From NCBI RefSeq assembly GCF_000964545.1, contig NZ_BBVD01000004.1:248001-312000 (forward strand): 64,000 nt of DNA, given 5' to 3'. How positions within the stretch are numbered: the first letter of the stretch is position 1; every line of letters starts with the position of its first letter. Source of the stretch: Comamonas thiooxydans (GTDB lineage Bacteria; Pseudomonadota; Gammaproteobacteria; Burkholderiales; Burkholderiaceae_C). The translations under genes and the position numbers were made by a program. Below the pieces are notes generated by a model. It was not told where the DNA came from, made no database searches, and saw only the letters and a program-made list of their open reading frames with translations. This document shows, piece after piece, positions 33,925 through 42,367 of the stretch.

Positions 33925-34179
33925 TCAGCGCAGCGACTCGATGAGATCGATGTACTGCTGCTTGGCCTCATCCGGCGTCGTGCCTTCCAGCTTGGCCCAG
34001 GCATCCCACTTGGCGCGGGCCACCATGTCGGTGAAGCTGGGCTTCTTGGCTTCGTTGTCACCCTCGGTCGCCTGCTTGTACAAGGCATAAATCTTGAGCA
34101 AGGTGGCGTTGTCGGGACGCTCGCCGAGCGAGGTGGAATTCTTGACGGTCTCTTCAAACCGGGCGTTCAGATCGGACAT
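33925..34179 (-). CDS. Acyl-CoA-binding protein
   Basis: The 84-residue protein matches the four-helix ACBP family (usual length about 85-90) with LKIYALYKQATEGDNEAKKP and ARAKWDAWAKLEGTTPDEAK, where the Tyr and Lys residues that hold the CoA headgroup are kept. It binds long- or medium-chain acyl-CoA esters in the cytosol. It is monocistronic, with a GAGACC box before ATG 34179 and a strong inverted repeat at 34237 upstream that looks like a TetR operator. ACBP is uncommon in bacteria but recurrent in this group. Confidence 0.93.
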   Translation of the reverse strand: MSDLNARFEETVKNSTSLGERPDNATLLKIYALYKQATEGDNEAKKPSFTDMVARAKWDAWAKLEGTTPDEAKQQYIDLIESLR

Positions 34180-34236
34180 GAAAGGTCTCCTGGGCTTTAA
34201 TAGTCGAGGCCAGTGTAGCCAAAAATCCGGAAAATT

Positions 34237-34250
34237 AGAACGACCGTTCT
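34237..34250. promoter_or_regulatory. Putative TetR-family operator upstream of the acyl-CoA-binding protein gene
   Basis: AGAACG-AC-CGTTCT, a perfect 6-bp inverted repeat with 2-bp spacer in an AT-rich setting, 58 bp upstream of ATG 34179. The form GAACG-N2-CGTTC is typical of TetR-family sites. No TetR gene is adjacent. Confidence 0.5.
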
Positions 34251-34355
34251 TTTTATTTCACAAAGTACTGCAACGCCGGCAAGCAGCCCTTTGCGACACG
34301 CACTCCCTCAAATCCGCCTCTTCGTGATTCGCCTCGCAGCAGCAGCGGACTGTCT

Positions 34356-35561
34356 TCAGAACATCATGCGCAAACCCGCATCAAAGCCCAATGCGCTGCG
34401 TGGCTGCATGCCGGGGCTGTTGCTGTAGGCCGGTTGCGGCATGATGACCGGGCTGCTGACGGCCAGCGGCGTCACACCCATCACCGCAGGATTGTTGTGT
34501 CCATTGCTCACGCTGATACGTGACACCGTGGTGTAGAGCGCCGTGCGTTTGGAGAGGTTATGCACATAACCCAAGGCCAGCTTGTTCACCGATGCGTCGC
34601 CGGTTCCCTGCCCATTTTTGAATTGCACCCTGGCCACCGACGCCCTGAGCTGATGCAGTCCGACAGGGATTTGCACACCAGCCAGAAACCCGTCATAGCG
34701 GTCTGTGGCCCGCACATCGCTGCGCGCATTGCGCACCTGCGACCACTCGCCCAACACACGGACCGGACCGAAGTTGTACGAACCTCCCAGGTTCAGGGAC
34801 TTGATGGTTTCCTTGCGGCCGTTGAAAGTGCCCAGCATGCTTTCGCCATAGCCCAGCGCAATATCGGTGGGGCCGCTGGCCCAGCCAATGCGCCCACCGG
34901 CATAGCGGCCGCGCCTGGCATCATTTTCCGGGAAAGCATACATCAGCTGACCATAAATTCCGCCCAGCCCTGTAGGCAGGTGGTAGCCGATGGAGTTGTT
35001 GGCGCGCAGATAATTGTCCGTGCCTGCCGACAAACCGTTTCCTAGCAAGCGCTCGGGCAGCGTGCCGCTGGTCTGCGTACTCAGCGCACGGTTGATGGCC
35101 AGGTTGCTGCTGACCACCGCCAGCAAATTGACGCCCACGCCGTTGACGGAATAGGGATCAAAGGCCCAGTCATTCAGAAACGACGGCGTGTGATCACGCC
35201 CAAGGCGCAGCTCGCCCCAATTGCCCGCCAGGCTGACGGTGGAGCGTCGCCCAAAGTTCAGCGCACCGCCACCCGTGTCGTTGGTCACAGGCGCTTCCAG
35301 CCACATGCTGGCAGACATTCCGGCCCCCAGATCTTCAACGGCACGAACACCCAGACGGCTGGCCAGATTACCCGAGGGTGACAGCGCCCAGATACCTTGG
35401 CTGGCCGTGCGGCCGGAGCCATCCCAGGAATTGCTGCGCACCATGTAGCGGCTGACGCCCGCATCCATGACACCGAACAGCGTCACGGATGACTGAGCGC
35501 TGGCCAGGCTGCTGGCGGACAATGCAAATAGACTCCAGATATAGCGTGAAATACGTGGCAT
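34356..35561 (-). CDS. Outer membrane porin, Gram-negative (OmpC-like, betaproteobacterial) type
   Basis: The 401-residue product has a signal peptide (MPRISRYIWSLFALSASSLA) and then SSVTLFGVMDAGVSRYM, the standard opening of Burkholderiales porins. Alternating hydrophobic beta-strands, LGRDHTPSFLNDWAFDPY and the C-terminal aromatic GFDAGLRMMF needed for BAM insertion are present. It should form a trimeric 16-strand channel. It is the last gene in a leftward series after the quinone reductase, but a terminator at 35731 and a 250-bp gap imply its own promoter. Confidence 0.9.
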   Translation of the reverse strand: MPRISRYIWSLFALSASSLASAQSSVTLFGVMDAGVSRYMVRSNSWDGSGRTASQGIWALSPSGNLASRLGVRAVEDLGAGMSASMWLEAPVTNDTGGGALNFGRRSTVSLAGNWGELRLGRDHTPSFLNDWAFDPYSVNGVGVNLLAVVSSNLAINRALSTQTSGTLPERLLGNGLSAGTDNYLRANNSIGYHLPTGLGGIYGQLMYAFPENDARRGRYAGGRIGWASGPTDIALGYGESMLGTFNGRKETIKSLNLGGSYNFGPVRVLGEWSQVRNARSDVRATDRYDGFLAGVQIPVGLHQLRASVARVQFKNGQGTGDASVNKLALGYVHNLSKRTALYTTVSRISVSNGHNNPAVMGVTPLAVSSPVIMPQPAYSNSPGMQPRSALGFDAGLRMMF

Positions 35562-35730
35562 TTCATGTCTCCTTTTCGTTATGAATTCGCGGTATTGATC
35601 CGCGAAATCACTCTAGAAAAGGAAGGCTGCAGCTCTTGTGCAGTTGATGCCATTCATTGCTTATTTGGTGCCATGTTCCCAAGGTGAAATCCCTAGGAAT
35701 GTCGCCCTGCCGCATGGCCAATGTCAGACA

Positions 35731-35763
35731 GAAAAAAGCCGGCGCCTTGGAAAAGGCACCGGC
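35731..35763 (-). terminator. Intrinsic terminator after the quinone reductase gene
   Basis: On the minus strand GCCGGTGCCTT, TTCC loop, AAGGCGCCGGC (one mismatched pair) and then TTTTTTC. It lies 49 bp after the stop of the reductase gene. Confidence 0.85.
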
Positions 35764-35811
35764 ACGGATTTTCGCAATAGCTTTACCCGCCCAACATTTG
35801 CACCCAGCAGT

Positions 35812-36783
35812 TCATGGCACGAGTACCGTGGCCCCCACAGTCTTGCGCGCTTCCAATGCGCGATGGGCTTGTGCTGCCTCGGCCAAGGCAAACTCCTGCT
35901 GCGGCTCGCTCACGATGCGCCCCGCCAGCACGTGCTCGAACAGCTCTGCAGCCATCTCCAGCATATGTGAGCGGGGCTGGATGTAATGCATCATGGCCGG
36001 CCGGGTCATCCAGATCGAGCCTTTGGCGGCCAGCAGCGATGAGTCCACCACCACGGAGCCGGAAGAGGTTCCGTTGCTGACCAGCGAGCCACGTGGCTGC
36101 AGGCAATCGAGCGAGTCCATCAGTGTGTCCTTGCCTACCGAGTCGTAAACCACGGGAACGCCCTTGCCTGCCGTGATTTCCTTCACTCGCTCGACGATGT
36201 TTTCACGCGAAGTCACAATGGTGTGCGCGCATCCGTTCGCCCTGGCCAGTTCGGCCTTCTCATCCGTGCTGACCGTACCAATCATGTTGACCCCCATGGC
36301 GCGGGCCCACTGACAGGCAATCAGGCCTACGCCTCCGGCAGCTGCGTGATAGAGAATGGTTTCACCGCCCTGCAGCGGATAGACCTGACGGAACAGATAC
36401 TGGGCCGTCATGCCTTTCATCATGAGTGTGGCTGCCGTACGGTCTGAAATTCCGTCGGGCAACGGAATCAGCACTTCTGCAGGCATCACACGCGCCTGTG
36501 CATAAGCGCCTTGCGGACCGATCAGATAGCCAACGCGGTCACCCACCCGGATATCCGTCACACCCGTTCCGACGGCCTCGACCACTCCGACGGCATCCGA
36601 GCCCAGCCCGTTGGGCAAGGCCAACGGATAACGCCCGGAGCGGAAGTACACATCGATGAAGTTGAGCGCGATATAGCTATGCCGCACGCGCGCCTGGCCT
36701 GGGCCGGGGTCTCCCACGGCAACGTTTTCCAGTCGCAGGACTTCTGGACCGCCAGTCTCGTAAAAGCGAATGGCCTGAGTCAT
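35812..36783 (-). CDS. NADPH:quinone oxidoreductase, zinc-free MDR family (QorA-like)
   Basis: The 323-residue protein has the medium-chain reductase fold: a GroES-like N-terminal half (GPGQARVRHSYIALNFIDVYFR) and a Rossmann half with HAAAGGVGLIACQWARAMG as nucleotide-binding motif. QorA features NFIDVYFRSG and GSDAVGVVEAVG are kept, and the zinc ligands of alcohol dehydrogenases are absent. Such enzymes reduce quinones or enoyl/keto compounds with NADPH in the cytosol. It lies downstream of a Bug receptor and a BKACE gene, so it may act in their catabolic pathway, or be a detoxifying enzyme. Confidence 0.88.
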   Translation of the reverse strand: MTQAIRFYETGGPEVLRLENVAVGDPGPGQARVRHSYIALNFIDVYFRSGRYPLALPNGLGSDAVGVVEAVGTGVTDIRVGDRVGYLIGPQGAYAQARVMPAEVLIPLPDGISDRTAATLMMKGMTAQYLFRQVYPLQGGETILYHAAAGGVGLIACQWARAMGVNMIGTVSTDEKAELARANGCAHTIVTSRENIVERVKEITAGKGVPVVYDSVGKDTLMDSLDCLQPRGSLVSNGTSSGSVVVDSSLLAAKGSIWMTRPAMMHYIQPRSHMLEMAAELFEHVLAGRIVSEPQQEFALAEAAQAHRALEARKTVGATVLVP

Positions 36784-36881
36784 GAAATGCTCCTGTATCT
36801 ATTGAGGTGCAGCAAGCGCTGCAAAGCAAAAGTCCGGGCATCCTCAGTCGCAGACATGCCCGGGCCGATTGACGAGCCGAT

Positions 36882-37850
36882 TCAGTTCAGCTTGATGCCG
36901 AAATTCCTGACGATCTCGCCATTGCGCTGGTATTCAGCCTGCAGATCGGTAGACAACTGCTCCAGAGTGCGCTCCTGGCGAATCGGCTCAAAGCCTGTGG
37001 CCGCATAACGTGCCTGCACCGCCTGGCTGGCGTTGACCTTTTGCAGCGTGGCATTGATCTTCTCCAGCAACGGCTGCGGCGTCTTTGCCGAAGCAAACAC
37101 ACCGGCCCAGTTGCTGAAATCAAGCTCCGGATAACCGACCTCGGCCATCGTCGGTACATTGGGAAAATCGGACAAGCGGCTCTTGTAAGCAACGGCCAAC
37201 AGCTTGACCTTGCCGCTGGGAACCAGCGGCTTGGTGGTCACGGAGCCGTCGAACATCAGCGGAATCTGATTGCCCATGATTTGTGCCAGTGCCGGTGCCG
37301 AGCCTGGAAACGGCACATGCTGCATGTCCAGCCCCGCCTTCTGATTCAAGATCGCCCCTGCGTACTGCGATGCCGTCCCCTGGCTGTAGGAGGCAAAGGA
37401 CAGCTGACCCGGATGGGCCTTGATATAGGCAATAGCCTCCTTGGCATCCTTGGCAGGGAACTGAGGCGAAGCAATGAAGACCATGACGGAGCGGGCCATC
37501 TGCGAGACGGGTCTGACATCCTTCATGGCATCAAAGCCCCCCTTGAGCACATGCGGAACCTCGGTCAGGATATTGGTCACCGTCACCAGCAGGGTATTGC
37601 CGTCTGAGGGCTGGGACAGCATGTATTTCACCGCCATGGCACCGCCGGCACCTGGGCGGTTTTCCACAATCACAGGCTGTTTGAGCTCATGCGCCAACTG
37701 ATCGCTGATGATGCGAGCAAACACATCGATCGTGCCGCCGGGCGGGGCAGGAACAATGAGCTTGACGGGCTTGTCGGTGAAAGCGAAGGCGCTGCCAGTT
37801 GGCAAAGCTGCAGCCAGAGCAATGGACAGCAAGACTGGAATGCGTTGCAT
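36882..37850 (-). CDS. Bug family (TctC) periplasmic binding protein
   Basis: The 322-residue product has a signal peptide (MQRIPVLLSIALAAALPTGS) and the Bug pattern KPVKLIVPAPPGGTIDVFARI, VENRPGAGGAMAVKYM, and FPGSAPALAQIMGNQIPLMFD. AAAGGAGCGCACG precedes ATG 37850. It lies 17 bp after the BKACE gene, so it is in the same transcript and probably captures the substrate of that pathway. Confidence 0.9.
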   Translation of the reverse strand: MQRIPVLLSIALAAALPTGSAFAFTDKPVKLIVPAPPGGTIDVFARIISDQLAHELKQPVIVENRPGAGGAMAVKYMLSQPSDGNTLLVTVTNILTEVPHVLKGGFDAMKDVRPVSQMARSVMVFIASPQFPAKDAKEAIAYIKAHPGQLSFASYSQGTASQYAGAILNQKAGLDMQHVPFPGSAPALAQIMGNQIPLMFDGSVTTKPLVPSGKVKLLAVAYKSRLSDFPNVPTMAEVGYPELDFSNWAGVFASAKTPQPLLEKINATLQKVNASQAVQARYAATGFEPIRQERTLEQLSTDLQAEYQRNGEIVRNFGIKLN

Positions 37851-37867
37851 CGTGCGCTCCTTTGGAC

Positions 37868-38926
37868 TCAGGCGACTTTGCGCAGAAAACCCTGCTGAGC
37901 ACCGTTGCGATTCGGAGCAAAGCCGTTCCTTGCCAGGCTCTCCTCCACCGTGTCGTAGAACACGCCGATCTGGCAGATCTCGCGCGCCTGGGCAGGAGTG
38001 GCGATGGGGCGGCTGCATTCCTTGGCAATGCGCACCAACTGCTCTATCTGCTCCACCGTGCCCATTTTTCGGGTTCGGGTCTGATTCCACAGATTGTCTT
38101 CGGTGCCGCAGCGCACATGCAGGCCCATGGCAATGCCCATGAGATTGATGGGCAGCACGTTCAGCACCGAGGCTTCTACCGTGAGCACCGCACCGTCGGG
38201 CACGGCGCGCACAAAATTGGCCAGGCTGTAGACGCTGGGCTGGTCCATGCCGCCGCCGATGGCCACCCAGTTCAGCACCAGCGGACCTTTGTAGATGCCG
38301 CGACGCATCAGCCGCTCCACCGACTCGAAGCTGTTGATGTTGTAGCACTGGAAGGCACTCTGAATGCCGGCCGCACTCAGGCGACGTATATGTTCTTCGG
38401 CCCAGCCCGGCTGTGCTGGCACGGTCATTTCCTTGTAAGCATTGAACACCGCTGGGTCCTCCATCGAAGTGCCCTCGATATCCCGCACATCGAACTGCTC
38501 CAGAATGTTCATCTGCGAGGTATTGATGGTCACCGTCACCTGATCGGGCTTGGGATCCAGCTCGGCCAACATGTGGCGGGTATCGTCAGACAGCCATTTG
38601 GCGGCCGCGCCATCGGTTTCGGGTGCAAAGCTGATCGACCCGCCCACCTGGATGATCATGTCCGGGACGCGGGCACGCACGCCGGCAATCAGCTCGTTGA
38701 ACTTGGAAAGCCGCTTGCTGCCGCGACCGTCGAGTTCACGCACATGCAAGTGCAGCACCTGGGCGCCGGCGTTGTAGCAGTCCACGGCTTTTTGAATCTG
38801 CTCCTCCATCGTGACGGGAATTTCGCCAGGGAAGTCCTCCGGCAGCCACGAAGGTGCATAAGGAGCTGCAGTGATGATGAGAGGCTGCTGATTTTCGGCA
38901 ACCAGGTGACCGTCGAGGAAATTCAT
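37868..38926 (-). CDS. Beta-keto acid cleavage enzyme (BKACE, DUF849 family)
   Basis: The 352-residue protein has the DUF849/BKACE features: PLIITAAPYAPSWLP at the N terminus, the zinc motif VLHLHVRELDG (His59, His61), and NWVAIGGGMDQP, VEASVLNVLPINLMGIAMG. BKACE enzymes use zinc to condense a beta-keto acid with acetyl-CoA and cleave it into acetoacetate and a new acyl-CoA; members act in lysine fermentation (Kce) and carnitine breakdown. Substrate-determining residues cannot be read reliably by eye. Neighbours are a TfdA/TauD-type dioxygenase, a Bug receptor, a quinone reductase and an AraC regulator, which suggests an undescribed catabolic route. Confidence 0.88.
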   Translation of the reverse strand: MNFLDGHLVAENQQPLIITAAPYAPSWLPEDFPGEIPVTMEEQIQKAVDCYNAGAQVLHLHVRELDGRGSKRLSKFNELIAGVRARVPDMIIQVGGSISFAPETDGAAAKWLSDDTRHMLAELDPKPDQVTVTINTSQMNILEQFDVRDIEGTSMEDPAVFNAYKEMTVPAQPGWAEEHIRRLSAAGIQSAFQCYNINSFESVERLMRRGIYKGPLVLNWVAIGGGMDQPSVYSLANFVRAVPDGAVLTVEASVLNVLPINLMGIAMGLHVRCGTEDNLWNQTRTRKMGTVEQIEQLVRIAKECSRPIATPAQAREICQIGVFYDTVEESLARNGFAPNRNGAQQGFLRKVA

Positions 38927-39044
38927 GATGGTGTCTCCGTTGTTATATGAATGCCATGCCCGCGCTCAGAGCCTTGCGTACAACTGTGCTTGCATCGCAC
39001 CGCTCGGTCAGGTTCTGCGCCTTGCCACGGGCGTCTTTCGATGC

Positions 39045-39893
39045 TCAAAAAGTCGGTGTGCCAATGATTCCGGCGCGCTCCATCTTTCGATGGCTGGGCG
39101 GGTAGTCCATCACCGCGTAATGCTGTGTCGCGCGGTTGTCCCAGATGGCGATGCTGTCGGGCTCCCAGCGCCAGCGGACCTGGTACTCGGGGATCGCGGC
39201 CTGGCTGATCAAGAACTGCAGCAGACTGGATGAGCCCTGGGTGAAGTCCTGACCCACACGCACATTGGTGGGCGTGTGGAAGTTCGTGAAATGAGTGGTG
39301 AAGCCGCTGACAAACAGCACTTTTTCACCGGTTTCCGGATGTGTACGAACCACCGGGTGCTCCGCATCCGGAAACTGCGCCTTGAGAGCCAGACGCTTCT
39401 GCGCAGGCATGGCGGCGCCAAAGGTGCACTCGATGCTGTGGCGTGCCCGCAGCGGGGCTATCACGTCCTTGATATGCGATGGAAGCATCTCGTAAGCCAG
39501 CGCCATATTGGCCCACATGGTGTCGCCGCCGACCGGCGGACATTCGACGCAGCGCAGCACGCAGCCCATGGGCGGCACCTCGCGCCAGGTGGCATCGCAA
39601 TGCCAGGAGTTTTCATACCGGTCCAGCGGCTTGTCCGGCGTCTTGTAGATCTGCACCAGCCCGGGATGCTCGGGGTCGCTGCCGACCACCGGGTGGTCCT
39701 CCAGCTCGCCAAAACGCCGGGCAAAACCGACATGCTCGGCGCGACTGATACTCTGGCGGCGCAAGAACAGCACCTTGTGCTTGAGCAAGGCCGTCTTGAT
39801 CTCTGCGAAAAGCCCATCATCGCGCAGCGCATCCACCAGTTGCACATCGACCAACTCCGCGCCTATGGCACAGGTCAGAGGGTTTATCTGCAT
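39045..39893 (-). CDS. TauD/TfdA family 2-oxoglutarate-dependent dioxygenase
   Basis: The 282-residue protein carries the iron triad WHCDATW (His98, Asp100) and QHYAVMDY (His258) and the 2-oxoglutarate-binding Arg in RKMERAGIIG (Arg273). GVGDTMW-type sequence (VGGDTMWANM) and FGELEDHPV match TfdA/TauD enzymes, which hydroxylate taurine, phenoxyacetates, alkyl sulfates and similar substrates. ATG 39893 with AGGAGACAGTG upstream is preferred over GTG 39896. It is 118 bp upstream of BKACE and divergent from an AraC regulator, so it is likely the first gene of the regulated set. Confidence 0.9.
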   Translation of the reverse strand: MQINPLTCAIGAELVDVQLVDALRDDGLFAEIKTALLKHKVLFLRRQSISRAEHVGFARRFGELEDHPVVGSDPEHPGLVQIYKTPDKPLDRYENSWHCDATWREVPPMGCVLRCVECPPVGGDTMWANMALAYEMLPSHIKDVIAPLRARHSIECTFGAAMPAQKRLALKAQFPDAEHPVVRTHPETGEKVLFVSGFTTHFTNFHTPTNVRVGQDFTQGSSSLLQFLISQAAIPEYQVRWRWEPDSIAIWDNRATQHYAVMDYPPSHRKMERAGIIGTPTF

Positions 39894-39984
39894 CACTGTC
39901 TCCTACACTTTTTTGAACCCAGGCTTGTTGCTAGTCTCTGCCGCCCGGTAAGTCCACTGTAGAAAACCTGTGTCACATAGGTTG

Positions 39985-40018
39985 TGCATTTCATGCCGCA
40001 CGCTATGCATCTCATGCC
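39985..40018. promoter_or_regulatory. Direct-repeat operator candidate for the AraC-type regulator
   Basis: TGCATTTCATGCC (39985-39997) and TGCATCTCATGCC (40006-40018) are 12/13 identical and exactly 21 bp apart, two helical turns, as AraC-family sites often are. They lie between the divergent dioxygenase and regulator genes. Confidence 0.55.
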
Positions 40019-40050
40019 AGAATTTCTCCGACTTTTTGCGTGGAGCAGTC

Positions 40051-41085
40051 ATGGTCACTTTTGTGCGCGCGGCATCTCTGACGAATTTCTCGGAACTATT
40101 CAGCGAACTGGGAGGAGACCCTGATGCGGCATTGCGTCGTGCCGGCCTGCGCCCAGCCGTGGTGCGCGAGCAGGATCAGCTGATCGATGCGCTGACGGCC
40201 GGGCGCCTGCTGGAAGAAGCTGCAAGCATCACGGGTTGCGAAAACTTCGGGCTGCGCATGGCGCAATCGCGGCAGGTTTCAAACTTCGGTGTCGTCAGCC
40301 TTTTGTTGCTGCACCAGCCCACATTGCGCAAGGTGCTGAGCACGCTGATCGAGCATGTGCACATGCTCAATGAGTCGCTGGTGATTCATATGGACGACGC
40401 CAATGGCGTCGTGGTGCTGCGCGAAGAGCTCACCCTGCCGGATGCATTGCCGCAATCCATGGAGCTGGCAATCGGCGTGCTGTTTCGCACCTGCAACCTG
40501 CTGCTGCATGAGCAATGGCGCCCGCTGCGGGTCTGCTTCAGCCACCCCGCGCCCGGCGACACCGGCCTGCACAAGCAGATGTTTCGTTGCCGCGTGGAGT
40601 TTGATGCGGACTTCAACGGCATTGTGTTTCGCACCGAGGACCTGGATGCTCCCAACCCCTTGGCCGACCCGGTTCTGGTGCGCTATGCCAAGACCATGGT
40701 GGACACCACGCAGCAGGGCCGTCAGGCCTCCATCGGCCAGCAGGTGCGCAAGGCCATCTATCTCATGCTGCCCTCGGGCAATGCCACCTGCATCTGCGTG
40801 GCCCAAGGCCTGGGGCGCAGCGTACGGACCCTGCAGCGCGAGCTTGACGGTGAAGGCCTGAGCTTTACCGACCTGCTGCAGGGAGTTCGCGCGGATCTTG
40901 CCCAGCGCTATGTGCGCAACCCTGACTACCCTGTAGGCCAGATCGCCTCCATGCTGGGCTACAACAGCCACAGTGCCTTCACACGCTGGTTCAGCACGCT
41001 CTTTGGCTGCCCGCCTGAGGTCTGGCGTGAAAGAAATCGTCCACCCAACGCGCAACGGCGGGCGCCAGCCTTCAGCCGCGCGTAG
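40051..41085 (+). CDS. AraC family transcriptional regulator (OruR/ArgR-like)
   Basis: The 344-residue protein has an N-terminal Arabinose_bd-type domain (GGDPDAALRRAGLRPAVV, GLRMAQSRQVSNFGVVSLLL) and a C-terminal AraC double helix-turn-helix (CVAQGLGRSVRTLQRELDGE, QIASMLGYNSHSAFTRWF). ATG 40051 has TGGAGCAG upstream. It is divergent from the TfdA/BKACE genes with a paired direct repeat in between, so it is the likely activator of that set. Its 3' end overlaps the convergent amidohydrolase gene by 14 bp. Confidence 0.9.
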   Translation: MVTFVRAASLTNFSELFSELGGDPDAALRRAGLRPAVVREQDQLIDALTAGRLLEEAASITGCENFGLRMAQSRQVSNFGVVSLLLLHQPTLRKVLSTLIEHVHMLNESLVIHMDDANGVVVLREELTLPDALPQSMELAIGVLFRTCNLLLHEQWRPLRVCFSHPAPGDTGLHKQMFRCRVEFDADFNGIVFRTEDLDAPNPLADPVLVRYAKTMVDTTQQGRQASIGQQVRKAIYLMLPSGNATCICVAQGLGRSVRTLQRELDGEGLSFTDLLQGVRADLAQRYVRNPDYPVGQIASMLGYNSHSAFTRWFSTLFGCPPEVWRERNRPPNAQRRAPAFSRA

Positions 41086-42283
41086 GCTGGTCCAGCCAGC
41101 GCTGGGCCAGCTTGACCCAGAAGGTCGCACCCAGCGGAATCAGCGCATCGTTGAAGTCGTAGCTGGGGTTGTGCAAGGTACAGGGGCCACCGCCATGCCC
41201 GAGGGCGCGATGATCACCATCGCCGTTGGCGATAAAGCAGTAGGCACCGGGCTTTTCCAGCAGCATGAAGGCGAAGTCCTCGGCCCCCATGGATGGCTCT
41301 TGCGGCACCACACCGGCATCGCCCAGAATCTCGCGCATCACGGCCTGGGCAAACTCGGCCTCGGGGGCGGTGTTGATGGTGGGCGGGTAGTTGCGCACGA
41401 ACTCGAACGTGCATTGCGTGCCATGCGCCGCACAGACGGCCTCGCTGATCTGCTGCATGCGCTGCTCGATGAGGTCCAGCACCTCCAGCGTGAAGGTACG
41501 CACCGTGCCCTGCAGCTCCACGCTGTCCGGCACGACGTTGGTAGCCTCGCCGGCATGAACCATGGTGACCGACACCACGCCCGCCTCAATGGGCTTGACG
41601 TTACGGCTGACGATGGTCTGGAAAGCCATGATGAGCTGTGCCGCCACGGGTACCGGGTCCACCACCATATGCGGCATGGCCGCGTGGCCGCCCTTGCCGC
41701 GCACCACGATCCTGAATTCGTTGCTGGATGCCATGGCGGGCCCCGCACCCACGGCCATGGTGCCGGCCTTCATGCCCGGCCAGTTGTGCATGCCAAACAC
41801 AGCCTGCATGGGGAACTGCTCGAACAGTCCGTCGTTGACCATCTCGCGGGCACCGCCACCGCCTTCCTCGGCAGGCTGGAAGATGGTGTAGACCGTGCCC
41901 TCGAAGCTGTCGCGATGTGCGGCCAGATATTGCGCCGCCGCCAGCAACATGGCCGTGTGGCCGTCGTGACCGCAGGCATGCATCTTGCCCGCATGGCGGC
42001 TGGCATGGTCAAAGGTGTTGAACTCCTGCATGGGCAGGGCATCCATATCGGCGCGCAGGCCGATGGCTCGGCCGCTACTGCCGCCGTCACGACCGTGGAT
42101 GATGCCCACCACACCGGTCTTTCCCAGACCACGATGGATTGCTATGCCCCATTGCTCCAGCTTCGCCGCGACCAGATCCGAGGTCCGTATTTCCTCGAAA
42201 CACAGCTCGGGGTGGGCGTGGATATCGCGACGCAGCGCGGCAATGTCAGGGGCGCTTGCTTGAAGTTCGGGCAGCAGGGCCAT
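41072..42283 (-). CDS. M20 family amidohydrolase (hippurate hydrolase/aminoacylase type)
   Basis: The 403-residue protein has the M20D pattern: RRDIHAHPELCFEE, the metal-site CGHDGHTAMLL, PAEEGGGGAREMVNDGL, VFGMHNWPGMKAG and GAEDFAFMLLEKPGAY. It hydrolyses N-acyl amino acids or similar amides, using two metal ions, in the cytosol. ATG 42283 has AAGGAGAGAGCGC upstream; the longer frame to 42322 would read through a hairpin. It follows a Liv-type binding-protein gene on the same strand (84-bp gap), so the two may share a substrate such as an acyl-amino acid. Confidence 0.9.
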   Translation of the reverse strand: MALLPELQASAPDIAALRRDIHAHPELCFEEIRTSDLVAAKLEQWGIAIHRGLGKTGVVGIIHGRDGGSSGRAIGLRADMDALPMQEFNTFDHASRHAGKMHACGHDGHTAMLLAAAQYLAAHRDSFEGTVYTIFQPAEEGGGGAREMVNDGLFEQFPMQAVFGMHNWPGMKAGTMAVGAGPAMASSNEFRIVVRGKGGHAAMPHMVVDPVPVAAQLIMAFQTIVSRNVKPIEAGVVSVTMVHAGEATNVVPDSVELQGTVRTFTLEVLDLIEQRMQQISEAVCAAHGTQCTFEFVRNYPPTINTAPEAEFAQAVMREILGDAGVVPQEPSMGAEDFAFMLLEKPGAYCFIANGDGDHRALGHGGGPCTLHNPSYDFNDALIPLGATFWVKLAQRWLDQPTRG

Positions 42284-42297
42284 GCGCTCTCTCCTTG

Positions 42298-42330
42298 GGG
42301 TCATCAATGGCAAAGATGCCATGATGACCC
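42298..42330 (-). other. Intercistronic hairpin between receptor and amidohydrolase genes
   Basis: GGGTCATC pairs with GATGACCC and, after one bulged base, ATGGCA-type bases pair with TGCCAT, leaving a 4-base loop. It lies 15 bp before the amidohydrolase start. No T-tract follows, so it looks like an mRNA-stabilising or ribosome-site-modulating structure more than a terminator. Confidence 0.55.
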
Positions 42331-42367
42331 AAAGCGGGAGAGCTTGCGCCCTGCGCGCCTCAAAGCC

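Noticed and set aside
35659..35674. Possible sigma-54 promoter upstream of the porin on the minus strand (TGGCACC with GG-N10-GC spacing)
   Set aside because: The -12 element reads AAGC where TTGC is expected and no enhancer-like sites are seen; too weak to list as a feature.
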